Assembly (NCBI GenBank): GCA_902776375.1
Contig: CACYPV010000003.1
Span: forward strand, 1 to 64,000
From: an uncultured Ruminococcus sp.
GTDB taxonomy: Bacteria; Bacillota; Clostridia; Oscillospirales; Acutalibacteraceae
Length of the DNA stretch: 64,000 bases
Direction: 5' to 3'
Shown here: in pieces, positions 43,710-49,898 of the stretch
Position numbering within the stretch: the stretch's first letter is position 1
Layout of the letters: every line of letters starts with the position of its first letter
Program-made: the position numbers and the translations under genes
The notes under the pieces: generated by a model
The model's database searches: none
What the model was told of the DNA's origin: nothing
The model's input: only the letters and a program-made list of their open reading frames with translations

Positions 43710-43747
43710 TCTGTCCGTTTAGCTATGCAGTAAAATAGCATGATTTC

Positions 43748-43783
43748 AAAGCGCTCCGTTTGTAAAAGACGGGGCGCTTTTTT
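43748..43783 (+). terminator. Terminator of the dockerin pullulanase gene
   Basis: AAAGCGC-CCGT pairs with ACGG-GCGCTTT and is followed by a T-run. A heptanucleotide array begins immediately at the end of that run. Confidence 0.88.
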
Positions 43784-43873
43784 AGATGCTAGAGGCTAGA
43801 AGCTAGAGGCTAGATAGTTGAGGGTAGAGAGTTGAGAGTTGTTTCAAATCTACAATTAACAATCTACAATCTA
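43783..43873. repeat. Heptanucleotide array, thirteen units, several motifs in one register
   Basis: TAGATGC, TAGAGGC, TAGAAGC, TAGAGGC and TAGATAG are followed in the same 7-nt phase by TTGAGGG, TAGAGAG, TTGAGAG, TTGTTTC, AAATCTA, CAATTAA and two CAATCTA. It opens a 505-base gene-free spacer (43710-44214) that consists almost entirely of repeats and two terminators. Confidence 0.85.
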
Positions 43874-43923
43874 CAGTGAAGGGTCGCTTCGCTCCGATTT
43901 GTGTTGCTGCGTGCTTAGCAGAT

Positions 43924-44021
43924 ACGTTTGTGCATTGCCGTTGCCGCCTGCTGTCATCCTGAGCGAAGTGGAGCGCAGCGGAACGAAGTCGAAGGATCCC
44001 CCAATGTGGGGCAGATACGTT
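43924..44021. repeat. Dispersed 'CHPERS' repeat (A type), copy 1
   Basis: This element starts ACGTTTGTGC, contains TGTCATCCTGAGCGAAG and GAACGAAGTCGAAGGATC, and ends CCAATGTGGGGCAGATACG. A nearly identical copy lies at 53483-53580 and a shorter inverted one at 47729-47809. Its translation gives the well-known spurious peptide CHPERS. Confidence 0.9.
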
Positions 44022-44030
44022 GATTCTATA

Positions 44031-44106
44031 CGTAGGGGCGCACCCATGTGTGCGCCCGCATAGAAATGCGCGACGTTTTCGGGCGGACACACGGGTCCGC
44101 CCCTAC
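44031..44106. repeat. Dispersed double-palindrome repeat (B type), copy 2, inverted
   Basis: The reverse complement of the element at 39867, with both hairpins intact and a slightly different linker. It joins the A-type repeat on the left to a heptanucleotide array on the right. Confidence 0.9.
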
Positions 44107-44149
44107 ACCTACCCTAATACCTGATACCTAATAACTAGTACCTAAAAAA
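44104..44149. repeat. Heptanucleotide array (TAATACC type)
   Basis: TACACC and TACCC are followed by TAATACC, TGATACC, TAATAAC, TAGTACC and TAAAAAA. The last unit doubles as the T-run of the following minus-strand terminator. Confidence 0.85.
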
Positions 44150-44182
44150 AAGACCGGCGTTTCATAATGAAAACGTCAGTCT
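44142..44182 (-). terminator. Terminator of the COG0523 GTPase operon
   Basis: On the minus strand AAGAC-GACGTTTT pairs imperfectly with AAACG-CGGTCTT and is followed by eight T residues. Confidence 0.8.
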
Positions 44183-44214
44183 TAATTGATTTATTTGATA
44201 AAGCGCGCAGCCGC

Positions 44215-45549
44215 TTACTTTTCGATGCACTCGTCAAGCGCGCTGATGATAGCCGCCTTGTCCATTTTTCTGCCGATAAAGACAAGCTTATTTACCCTGT
44301 CGCCGTAAACGGGGTGCCATGCGGCGGCGATATCGGGGTTCATCGCGAGTATCTCCTTGCGGTCTTCCTCGGGGAACGCGGCAATCCAGTCGCCGTCGTC
44401 GGTGGCGTACTTCTGTCTGCCGCTCTGCTCAAAGATGTAGGCGGTGTTGGGAGCCTCCGACACCCAGAACAGACCCTTTGCGCGAATGACCTCCTTAGGC
44501 CAGCTCTCGAAGATGAATTTCTCGAACTTGTCCTTGTTGAAGGGTTTTACGTTCTGATACACGAAGGTGCCGATGCCGTACTCCTCAGCCTCACCCTCCT
44601 CGTGGTGGTGATGGTGGTGATGGTGATGATGTCCGTGTTCCTCGTGTTCGTCGTGGTCGTGATGGTCGTGATGGTCGTGATGGTCGTGCTCGTCATGGTC
44701 GTGCTCGTCATGGTCGTGATGTTCGTGTTCATCATGCTCGTCGTGGTCATGGTGCTCATGCTCGTCGTGAGCGTCATCATCATGCATGTTCTCGGAATTT
44801 TCTCCCTCAAGCTCCATAGCCTTTACCCAGCCTGCGCTCTGCATGATCTTGCGCATGTCGAAGTTGCGCGTGCCGAGGATCTCGCCGACCTCGACCTTGC
44901 CGTAGTTGGTCTCGATTATCTTAGCCTCGGGCTGCAGCGCCTTTATGACCTCAAGCACAGCCTTCTTTTCCTCGGGGGTCACTAGGTCGACCTTGTTGAG
45001 GATGATAGTGGTGCAGTACTCGATTTGCTGAATGAGCAGGTTTTCGATGTCCTCCTCGTCGAGATCGTCGTTGAGCAGCGCCTTGCCCGCGCCGAACTCG
45101 TCCGCCATGCGCTTGGCGTCGACGATGGTCGTAATGCTGTCGAGGTAAGCGACCGCCGGCAGGTTAGCCTGCTTCTGCGTGCCGTCGAGCATACAGATAG
45201 AGCCCGCGATGGGACCCGGCTCGCAGATTCCCGAAGCCTCGATAAGGATGTAGTCGAAGCGCTTTGAACGCGCGAGCTCGATTATCTGCTTCATCAGATC
45301 GACCTTAAGCGTGCAGCAAATGCAGCCGTTTTGAAGGGGAACGAGGTTCTCGTCCTTCTGAGTGACCGCGCCGCCCTTGGCTATCAGCGATGCGTCGATG
45401 TTGACCTCGCCGATGTCGTTAACGATAACGGCTACCTTGTAGCCCTCCTGATTTGCAAGTACGTGGTTGAGCACGGTGGTCTTGCCCGCGCCCAGATAGC
45501 CCGTCAAAAGCGATACGGGCACAAGCTTGCTTTGCTTTTTCTTAAACAT
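44215..45549 (-). CDS. COG0523 (CobW/ZNG1-like) GTPase metallochaperone with a long His-rich region
   Basis: The 444-residue protein has a SIMIBI GTPase domain with Walker A GYLGAGKTT (residues 17-25), the metal motif CICC (Cys76, Cys78, Cys79), ILIEASGICEPGP and the guanine motif NKVD. A His/Asp/Glu-only stretch at about residues 253-318 follows, ending in a run of ten His, and then the CobW_C domain. COG0523 proteins insert or buffer zinc, cobalt or nickel. With zinc genes elsewhere in the window, zinc is the likeliest metal, but this is inference. The ATG follows AGGAGG, directly downstream of a heptanucleotide array. Confidence 0.92.
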   Translation of the reverse strand: MFKKKQSKLVPVSLLTGYLGAGKTTVLNHVLANQEGYKVAVIVNDIGEVNIDASLIAKGGAVTQKDENLVPLQNGCICCTLKVDLMKQIIELARSKRFDYILIEASGICEPGPIAGSICMLDGTQKQANLPAVAYLDSITTIVDAKRMADEFGAGKALLNDDLDEEDIENLLIQQIEYCTTIILNKVDLVTPEEKKAVLEVIKALQPEAKIIETNYGKVEVGEILGTRNFDMRKIMQSAGWVKAMELEGENSENMHDDDAHDEHEHHDHDEHDEHEHHDHDEHDHDEHDHHDHHDHHDHDEHEEHGHHHHHHHHHHEEGEAEEYGIGTFVYQNVKPFNKDKFEKFIFESWPKEVIRAKGLFWVSEAPNTAYIFEQSGRQKYATDDGDWIAAFPEEDRKEILAMNPDIAAAWHPVYGDRVNKLVFIGRKMDKAAIISALDECIEK

Positions 45550-45565
45550 ATATATTCCTCCTGTA

Positions 45566-45614
45566 TAGGTATTAGGTGTTAGGTATTAGGTACTAGGTAT
45601 CAGGTACTAGGTTC
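45566..45614. repeat. Heptanucleotide array, seven units (TAGGTAT type)
   Basis: TAGGTAT, TAGGTGT, TAGGTAT, TAGGTAC, TAGGTAT, CAGGTAC and TAGGTTC lie just upstream of the GTPase gene's ribosome binding site and beside a B-type repeat. Confidence 0.9.
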
Positions 45615-45617
45615 GGT

Positions 45618-45692
45618 GTAGGGGCGGACCCGTGTGTCCGCCCGAAAACGTCGCATTATTCCGCGGGCGCACACATGGGTGCGCCCCTACGT
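45618..45692. repeat. Dispersed double-palindrome repeat (B type), copy 3
   Basis: Both palindromes and the CCGAAAACG linker match copy 1 in the same orientation. The flank AAGAACAAACGTTTCCG is also shared with copy 1 in slightly changed form. Confidence 0.92.
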
Positions 45693-45720
45693 CAAAGAAC
45701 AAACGTTTCCGTCGATTCAA

Positions 45721-45755
45721 TTACGCATTACGAATTACGAATTACGCATTATCCC
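45721..45755. repeat. Heptanucleotide array, five units (TTACGAA type)
   Basis: TTACGCA, TTACGAA twice, TTACGCA and TTATCCC. The stop and the last codons of tadA (minus strand) are made of these units. Confidence 0.9.
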
Positions 45756-46194
45756 TCAGTTTTTTAAAAAACTCTTTCAAAAGCCCCGCGCAATCTTCCT
45801 CTAAAATCCCGCCCTCGTATTCCGGCTTGAAGTTGTAGGGCATTTCAAAAAGGTTGGTTATTGTGCCGCAGGAGCCGTTTTTGAAGTCGTAGGCTCCAAA
45901 GTACACCTTCGGGATATGCGCGTTTATTATCGCGCCGGCGCACATCGGGCAGGGCTCAAGCGTGACGTATATCTCGCAGTTCCACAGCCGCCAGCCGCCC
46001 AGCTTGTTGCACGCGTTGTTAATTGCGTCTATCTCGGCGTGCAGCAGGGCGTTTTTGGCTTTTTCGCGGCGGTTCCTGCCGGTGGCGATGATCTCGCCGT
46101 CCCTGACTATGACCGCGCCTACGGGCACCTCTCCGTCGTCGAACGCCTCGCGCGCCATGCTCAGCGCCGCCGCCATGTAATCATTCTTGTTCAT
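45742..46194 (-). CDS. tadA: tRNA-specific adenosine deaminase
   Basis: TadA converts A34 to inosine in tRNA-Arg(ACG), allowing wobble reading. The 150-residue protein has the catalytic HAE motif (LLHAEIDA) and the zinc motif PCPMCAGA. It has the usual length. The start overlaps the stop of the upstream protease gene by 4 nt. The C-terminal codons and the TAA stop lie within a CGTAATT heptanucleotide array, so the end of the protein has been shaped by the repeat. Confidence 0.94.
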   Translation of the reverse strand: MNKNDYMAAALSMAREAFDDGEVPVGAVIVRDGEIIATGRNRREKAKNALLHAEIDAINNACNKLGGWRLWNCEIYVTLEPCPMCAGAIINAHIPKVYFGAYDFKNGSCGTITNLFEMPYNFKPEYEGGILEEDCAGLLKEFFKKLRDNA

Positions 46195-47288
46195 CTTTGC
46201 AATCCGTTCAAAAGCGTCTGCTGCACGCTTTCGGGAATCAGGTTGAGTATCATCTCAGCCGCGAATACCGACAGCGATATGATAACTCCTGCCGTGGTAA
46301 AGCCCGCCGTGAGCTTTTCTTTGAGCGTAAGCTCGCTCACTGGAGCAATTCCGTTTGGTTCGCCTTCGCGCAAGCTGAAAAAGCCCTTGTACCTGCACGC
46401 GAGGTAGATGTACGACAGCAAGCCCGCAAGGCAGATAATAATGATTATGCCTAACTGTATTATAGTGACCGTCACGTCGTCAAAGCCTGAGTTTGACGAG
46501 AGGATACCGGTTGCCACGGCGTAGAAGTTGTTGGCGAAGTGGATAAGTATAGACGGGATGATGGAGTTGGTTTTGCAGTCGACGTACGCGAAGATGAGTC
46601 CCAGAACGAACGCGAAGATTATCTGCGTGGTGTTGCCGTGCATCGCGCCGAACAGCACCGAGGATATCAAAATCGCGGTAGTATCGCCGTATTTGCGCAG
46701 TGAGCCCATCAAAATACCGCGAAAGGCGAATTCCTCGGCAAATGCGGGAACTATCGCCGTGGACACGATATAAAGGATTATCTCAAAGGTAGACCGCGTG
46801 CTCGGCGAACCGTTCGCGGTGTTTTCAAGGCTGAATATCGAGATGTTGGTGTCAAACAGCAGCGCCAGTTGGTTGGCGATCATCGCAACGCCCAGACCCA
46901 AAAGTACAATTGGTATCAAAAGCTCAGCCCTGACGCGTTCTTTCGGTATGCAGTCACCCAGCCGCTGCCTAGAAATGAGCTTGTAGAACAGCGCCGCAGC
47001 AAGCACCGAGGCGACGCTTGCCGTGATCTGCAACAGGAAGTTGTAGACCATGAGATTCTCTCTTGAGTAAACATTCATGTTAGAGAGCAGTTGGTTGAGC
47101 ATGGTGAAAACCTGCGTCATCACAACAAAGTAGATAAGCACAAAAAGCCCCAGCTTGTTTGCCGTCTTGCGCAAAAGCTTACGTTCGTACTGCTTGGGCG
47201 TCAGCACAGGCGGCGAGGGCTTAGGCGGATATTGAGGCGCCTGCGGATAGTAATTAGGCGCGTTGTTTTGATAATAATATTCCTGCAT
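46191..47288 (-). CDS. CPBP family intramembrane metalloprotease
   Basis: The 365-residue protein starts with a Tyr/Asn/Pro/Gln-rich cytoplasmic tail (about 45 residues) and has around eight membrane segments. It carries the three CPBP/Abi motifs: EEFAFRG (residue pair EE with Arg), FGAMHGN and HFANN. Family members process prenylated-type or signal peptides, or confer self-immunity to bacteriocins; the substrate here is unknown. The start at 47288 follows TTGGAG. An in-frame start 16 codons upstream lies in the promoter. Confidence 0.88.
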   Translation of the reverse strand: MQEYYYQNNAPNYYPQAPQYPPKPSPPVLTPKQYERKLLRKTANKLGLFVLIYFVVMTQVFTMLNQLLSNMNVYSRENLMVYNFLLQITASVASVLAAALFYKLISRQRLGDCIPKERVRAELLIPIVLLGLGVAMIANQLALLFDTNISIFSLENTANGSPSTRSTFEIILYIVSTAIVPAFAEEFAFRGILMGSLRKYGDTTAILISSVLFGAMHGNTTQIIFAFVLGLIFAYVDCKTNSIIPSILIHFANNFYAVATGILSSNSGFDDVTVTIIQLGIIIIICLAGLLSYIYLACRYKGFFSLREGEPNGIAPVSELTLKEKLTAGFTTAGVIISLSVFAAEMILNLIPESVQQTLLNGLQR

Positions 47289-47307
47289 ATATATCACTCC
47301 AAATATC

Positions 47308-47336
47308 ATTGTAACACAAACGCTGCGATATTTCAA
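47308..47336 (-). promoter_or_regulatory. Promoter of the CPBP protease-tadA unit
   Basis: TTGAAA, a 17-nt spacer and TACAAT read on the minus strand, about 20 nt from the start codon. A heptanucleotide array begins six bases upstream of the -35 box. Confidence 0.78.
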
Positions 47337-47341
47337 GTGGC

Positions 47342-47404
47342 TAGGTTGTAGGTATTAGGTGTTAGGTATCAGGTATCAGGTATTAGGTATCAGGTATCAG
47401 GGAC
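47342..47404. repeat. Heptanucleotide array, nine units (TAGGTAT/CAGGTAT)
   Basis: Nine units from TAGGTTG to CAGGGAC in a single register. It is the left edge of the 658-base gene-poor region between the protease and epimerase genes. Confidence 0.92.
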
Positions 47405-47417
47405 GTAGAGGAAATCT

Positions 47418-47495
47418 ATGGGCTGTTATAAATACTTACTACCTATGGATTTATCTAAACTACAATGGAAAACCAGTGAATTTAATGTTGGCTAA
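47418..47495 (+). CDS. Candidate micro-ORF 1 (25 residues)
   Basis: An ATG spaced six nt after GAGG opens a 25-codon frame (MGCYKYLLPMDLSK...) in an AT-rich island bounded by heptanucleotide arrays. The motif GCxYLLP recurs in the overlapping second frame. I do not recognise the peptide, and coding status is uncertain. Confidence 0.3.
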   Translation: MGCYKYLLPMDLSKLQWKTSEFNVG

Positions 47496-47556
47496 ACAAT
47501 ATTATGGAAGTTATGCAGGTTGTAACTATTTACTTCCATATCCATTTACCGCATAA
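47485..47556 (+). CDS. Candidate micro-ORF 2 (23 residues)
   Basis: This 23-codon frame (MLAKQYYGSYAGCNYLLPYP...) overlaps the first by 11 nt and repeats its GCxYLLP motif. There is no clear ribosome binding site, so it would depend on coupling. From 47557 to 47672 the DNA is AT-rich with TATGGAAG repeats and no other feature that I recognise. Confidence 0.25.
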   Translation: MLAKQYYGSYAGCNYLLPYPFTA

Positions 47557-47672
47557 CTAAGCCATTATTTAAGACTATGGAAGCTATGGAAGTTTTTTAT
47601 AGGACTTTTACAAAACTGAAAAAAATATATAAAAGTATGTAATTTTTTTAAGTATATAGGAGGTTTGCGGTT

Positions 47673-47707
47673 TAGAGGCTAGAAGCTAGAGGCTAGAGGC
47701 TAGAGGT
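47673..47707. repeat. Heptanucleotide array, five units (TAGAGGC type)
   Basis: TAGAGGC, TAGAAGC, TAGAGGC twice and TAGAGGT. It runs into a 14-base remnant of the B-type repeat (47705-47718). Confidence 0.9.
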
Positions 47708-47728
47708 GCGCCCCTACGTATAGAATCA

Positions 47729-47809
47729 ACGTATCTGCCCCGCATCGGGGGATTCTTCGACTTCGCTCAGAATGACAGCAGGAGGCAACGGCTATACACC
47801 GACGTTTCC
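47729..47809. repeat. Dispersed 'CHPERS' repeat (A type), copy 2, inverted short form
   Basis: The reverse complement reads TGTCATTCTGAGCGAAGTCGAAGAATC and lacks the roughly 20-base internal block found in the other two copies. It is flanked by heptanucleotide arrays. Confidence 0.85.
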
Positions 47810-47819
47810 TCTACGCACC

Positions 47820-47854
47820 TAATACCTAATACCTAGTACCTAGTACCTAACCAT
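47820..47854. repeat. Heptanucleotide array, five units (TAATACC type)
   Basis: TAATACC twice, TAGTACC twice and TAACCAT. It ends shortly before the epimerase promoter. Confidence 0.9.
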
Positions 47855-47876
47855 CCTCGTATTACAAGACTGTAAA

Positions 47877-47905
47877 TTGACAAAGCGGCGTTTTGGTGGT
47901 ACATT
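47877..47905 (+). promoter_or_regulatory. Promoter of the SDR/epimerase gene
   Basis: TTGACA (47877-47882), a 17-nt spacer and TACATT (47900-47905), about 40 nt before the start codon. Confidence 0.65.
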
Positions 47906-47946
47906 AAGATAAGATAATTCTGTGTTTTTATAGGAAGTAACGCTTT

Positions 47947-48984
47947 ATGGATAATATTGTAAAAAGCTGCGTCAGCGGCACAGTATATTCCGATCTGCTT
48001 GAAGTCGTTTCTGCCGTCCCCGAAAACATCAAGGACTGCGCCTTTCTCATAACGGGAGCCGACAGCCTTACGGGCTTTTACATGGCGGCGGCTCTGCTGC
48101 TGCGCAACGATATGTATGATTCCGGCTGCACCGTGACCGCACTGGTCAGCGATTGGGAGCAGGCTCAGGGCTATTACGGAAGCTTGCTCAGACGTGATGA
48201 TATCAAGCTTTTTGTTTGGGACGCTATGACGCCGATACAGGCTCCCCGCGCCGATTATATCATACACACCGCAGGGCTTGACGTCAGCGTCGACATGAAT
48301 CTGAGCGGCACGGTAAACACCCTCGACTTTGCTGCAGCGGGCAAAAGCAAGGCTGCGCTGATAGTATCCTCAGCCGACGTTTACGGTATCATTTATAAGA
48401 ATAAGGACAAAATATCCGAGGAGGACAGCGGCTACATCGACTTTAACTCGCCCTCCGGCTTTTCGGACATGAGCAAAAGAGCGGGCGAGACCATCGGCGC
48501 GGCGTATTGCAAAGACCGCGATATGAACGTGAAGCTCGCGCGCGTGGGCAGGGTCTACGGCGGAGACGTGCATGTTGACGGCGACCCGTACCTGCGCATT
48601 TTGATAGACGCGGCGGCAGGCAGAGATATCACGCTCGACTTCGACGGCGCGCAAAGGCGCTCGTTCTGCTACGCTTCCGACGTTGCCTCGGCGCTGTTCA
48701 CCGTGCTTTTCAAGGGCGAAAACGCCTTTCCTTATAATATAGCCGGCAAGTCGTCCGACGTGTCGATAAGGGACTTCGCAAAAAGAGTCTGCAAGGTCAA
48801 AGGGAATGTCAAGCTCAGCTTCTCGAACCCCGACCACGCGCAGGAGCCGGCGGAGCTCAAAACGCCCCTGCACCAAGTCCCCGAAGTTCTCGACAACACA
48901 AGGCTGAGCAATCTCGGATTCGAGCCCAAGGTCGATCCGGACGAGGGGATAAAACGGGCGTTAATGATAATTCGTAATTCGTAA
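47947..48984 (+). CDS. Extended SDR (NAD-dependent epimerase/dehydratase family)
   Basis: The 345-residue protein has a Rossmann fold with the modified glycine motif ITGADSLTGFYM, DYIIHTAG and the late AGRDITLDFDGAQRRSFCYASDVA region split by sheets, typical of sugar-nucleotide epimerases. The catalytic YxxxK position reads SDMSK, so the usual tyrosine is absent. The nearby PSGF might substitute, or the enzyme may be inactive or of altered mechanism. It precedes a CDP-ribitol cluster, suggesting a role in wall polymer precursor synthesis. The last codons and stop lie in a CGTAATT array. Confidence 0.82.
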   Translation: MDNIVKSCVSGTVYSDLLEVVSAVPENIKDCAFLITGADSLTGFYMAAALLLRNDMYDSGCTVTALVSDWEQAQGYYGSLLRRDDIKLFVWDAMTPIQAPRADYIIHTAGLDVSVDMNLSGTVNTLDFAAAGKSKAALIVSSADVYGIIYKNKDKISEEDSGYIDFNSPSGFSDMSKRAGETIGAAYCKDRDMNVKLARVGRVYGGDVHVDGDPYLRILIDAAAGRDITLDFDGAQRRSFCYASDVASALFTVLFKGENAFPYNIAGKSSDVSIRDFAKRVCKVKGNVKLSFSNPDHAQEPAELKTPLHQVPEVLDNTRLSNLGFEPKVDPDEGIKRALMIIRNS

Positions 48985-49112
48985 TTCGTAATGCGTAATT
49001 TGAATTACAAGTTACAAATGACAAATGACAAGTTGATTTAAAACTTGCAATTTGTAATTTGTAATTTTCAACTACCTAATACCTAATCACGCTAATACCT
49101 AATACCTAGTAC
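48966..49112. repeat. Long heptanucleotide array, 21 units in one register, four motif families
   Basis: Starting inside the epimerase gene: GATAATT, CGTAATT type (5 units), CAAATGA type, ATTTGTA type and then CTAATAC type. All are in phase over 147 bases. The epimerase stop (48982-48984) lies in the second CGTAATT transition. The CAAGTT/ACTTG portions are mutually complementary and could form a hairpin. Confidence 0.88.
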
Positions 49113-49136
49113 CTGCCCCAAAAAAATCCGCAAAAG

Positions 49137-49164
49137 TTGACAACATACACACAAATGTGATATT
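49137..49164 (+). promoter_or_regulatory. Possible promoter of the tarIJ cluster
   Basis: TTGACA (49137-49142), a 16-nt spacer and GATATT, with further TATATT sequences just downstream. It lies about 40 nt before the ATG at 49202. Confidence 0.55.
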
Positions 49165-49201
49165 ATATTATGTAACCCTATTTGCAAAGGAGCGCTATAG
49201 T

Positions 49202-49897
49202 ATGAATACCGCCGTTATCCTCGCGGGCGGCACAGGCACCCGCATGGGTCTTGACTGCCCCAAGCAGTTTTTGCTTGTACAGGACAAGCCAATCATTTCA
49301 TATTGTCTGGACGTTTTTCAGAACCACGCCGAGATCGACAACATCGTTATCGTCGTCAGCGAGCAGTGGCAGGACTATGTAAAGGAAAACATCGATAAAT
49401 ACAGCTTCGACAAGTTCCGCGGCTTTGCTCCCGCGGGCAGATCGCGCCAGCACTCCATTTACAACGGGCTGAAAGCCGTTGACGCCAACTGCCCCGACAC
49501 TGATATCGTCATAGTGCACGACGCGGCGCGTCCGCTCGTTTCAGACGAAATCATCTCGAGCTGCATACAGGGCGCGAAGGATTTTGACGGCGCGATGCCC
49601 GTCATCACCGTTAAGGACACGCTGTATCAGAGCAAGGACGGCGAGAACATCGACCAACTGCTCAAGCGCAGCGAGCTCTTCGCGGGACAGGCTCCCGAAA
49701 GCTTCAGATTCAAAAGATACTTTGAGATACATAACGAGGTCACCGACGAGGAGATCGAGAACACCGCCGGCAGCAGTGAGATCGCCTACCGTCACGGAAT
49801 GGACATCCGCATGGTGAAGGGCAGCGAACGCAACCTGAAAATAACCACCATCGAGGATCTTGAGACCTTTGAAACGATTTTGAAAGGCGGCGTCTGA
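49202..49897 (+). CDS. tarI: Ribitol-5-phosphate cytidylyltransferase (TarI/IspD family)
   Basis: The 231-residue nucleotidyltransferase has the CTP-binding loop LAGGTGTRMG and the motifs VIVHDAARPLV and TVKDTLY, shared by IspD and TarI. The following reductase, epimerase and polyol-phosphate polymerase genes indicate CDP-ribitol synthesis (TarI) rather than the isoprenoid enzyme IspD, but the two cannot be separated by motif alone. AAAGGAG precedes the ATG. The next gene begins after 1 nt. Confidence 0.82.
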   Translation: MNTAVILAGGTGTRMGLDCPKQFLLVQDKPIISYCLDVFQNHAEIDNIVIVVSEQWQDYVKENIDKYSFDKFRGFAPAGRSRQHSIYNGLKAVDANCPDTDIVIVHDAARPLVSDEIISSCIQGAKDFDGAMPVITVKDTLYQSKDGENIDQLLKRSELFAGQAPESFRFKRYFEIHNEVTDEEIENTAGSSEIAYRHGMDIRMVKGSERNLKITTIEDLETFETILKGGV

Positions 49898-49898
49898 T

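Noticed and set aside
44167-44985. Plus-strand frame with a Val/Met-rich apparent membrane protein
   Set aside because: The hydrophobic stretch is the antisense reading of the His/Asp codon repeats in the COG0523 GTPase gene.
47342-47404. Possible CRISPR array
   Set aside because: Units are 7 bases with no unique spacers; CRISPR repeats are 20-40 bases separated by unique spacers, and no cas gene is present.
47833-48267. Minus-strand frame over the start of the SDR gene
   Set aside because: It overlaps the promoter and first hundred codons of a recognisable Rossmann-fold gene and has no ribosome binding site or domain.
49202-49897. Assignment of the cytidylyltransferase as isoprenoid IspD
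   Set aside because: The motifs allow it, but tarJ-like, Rpe-like and TagF-like neighbours favour TarI; IspD cannot be fully excluded without a genome search for a second copy.
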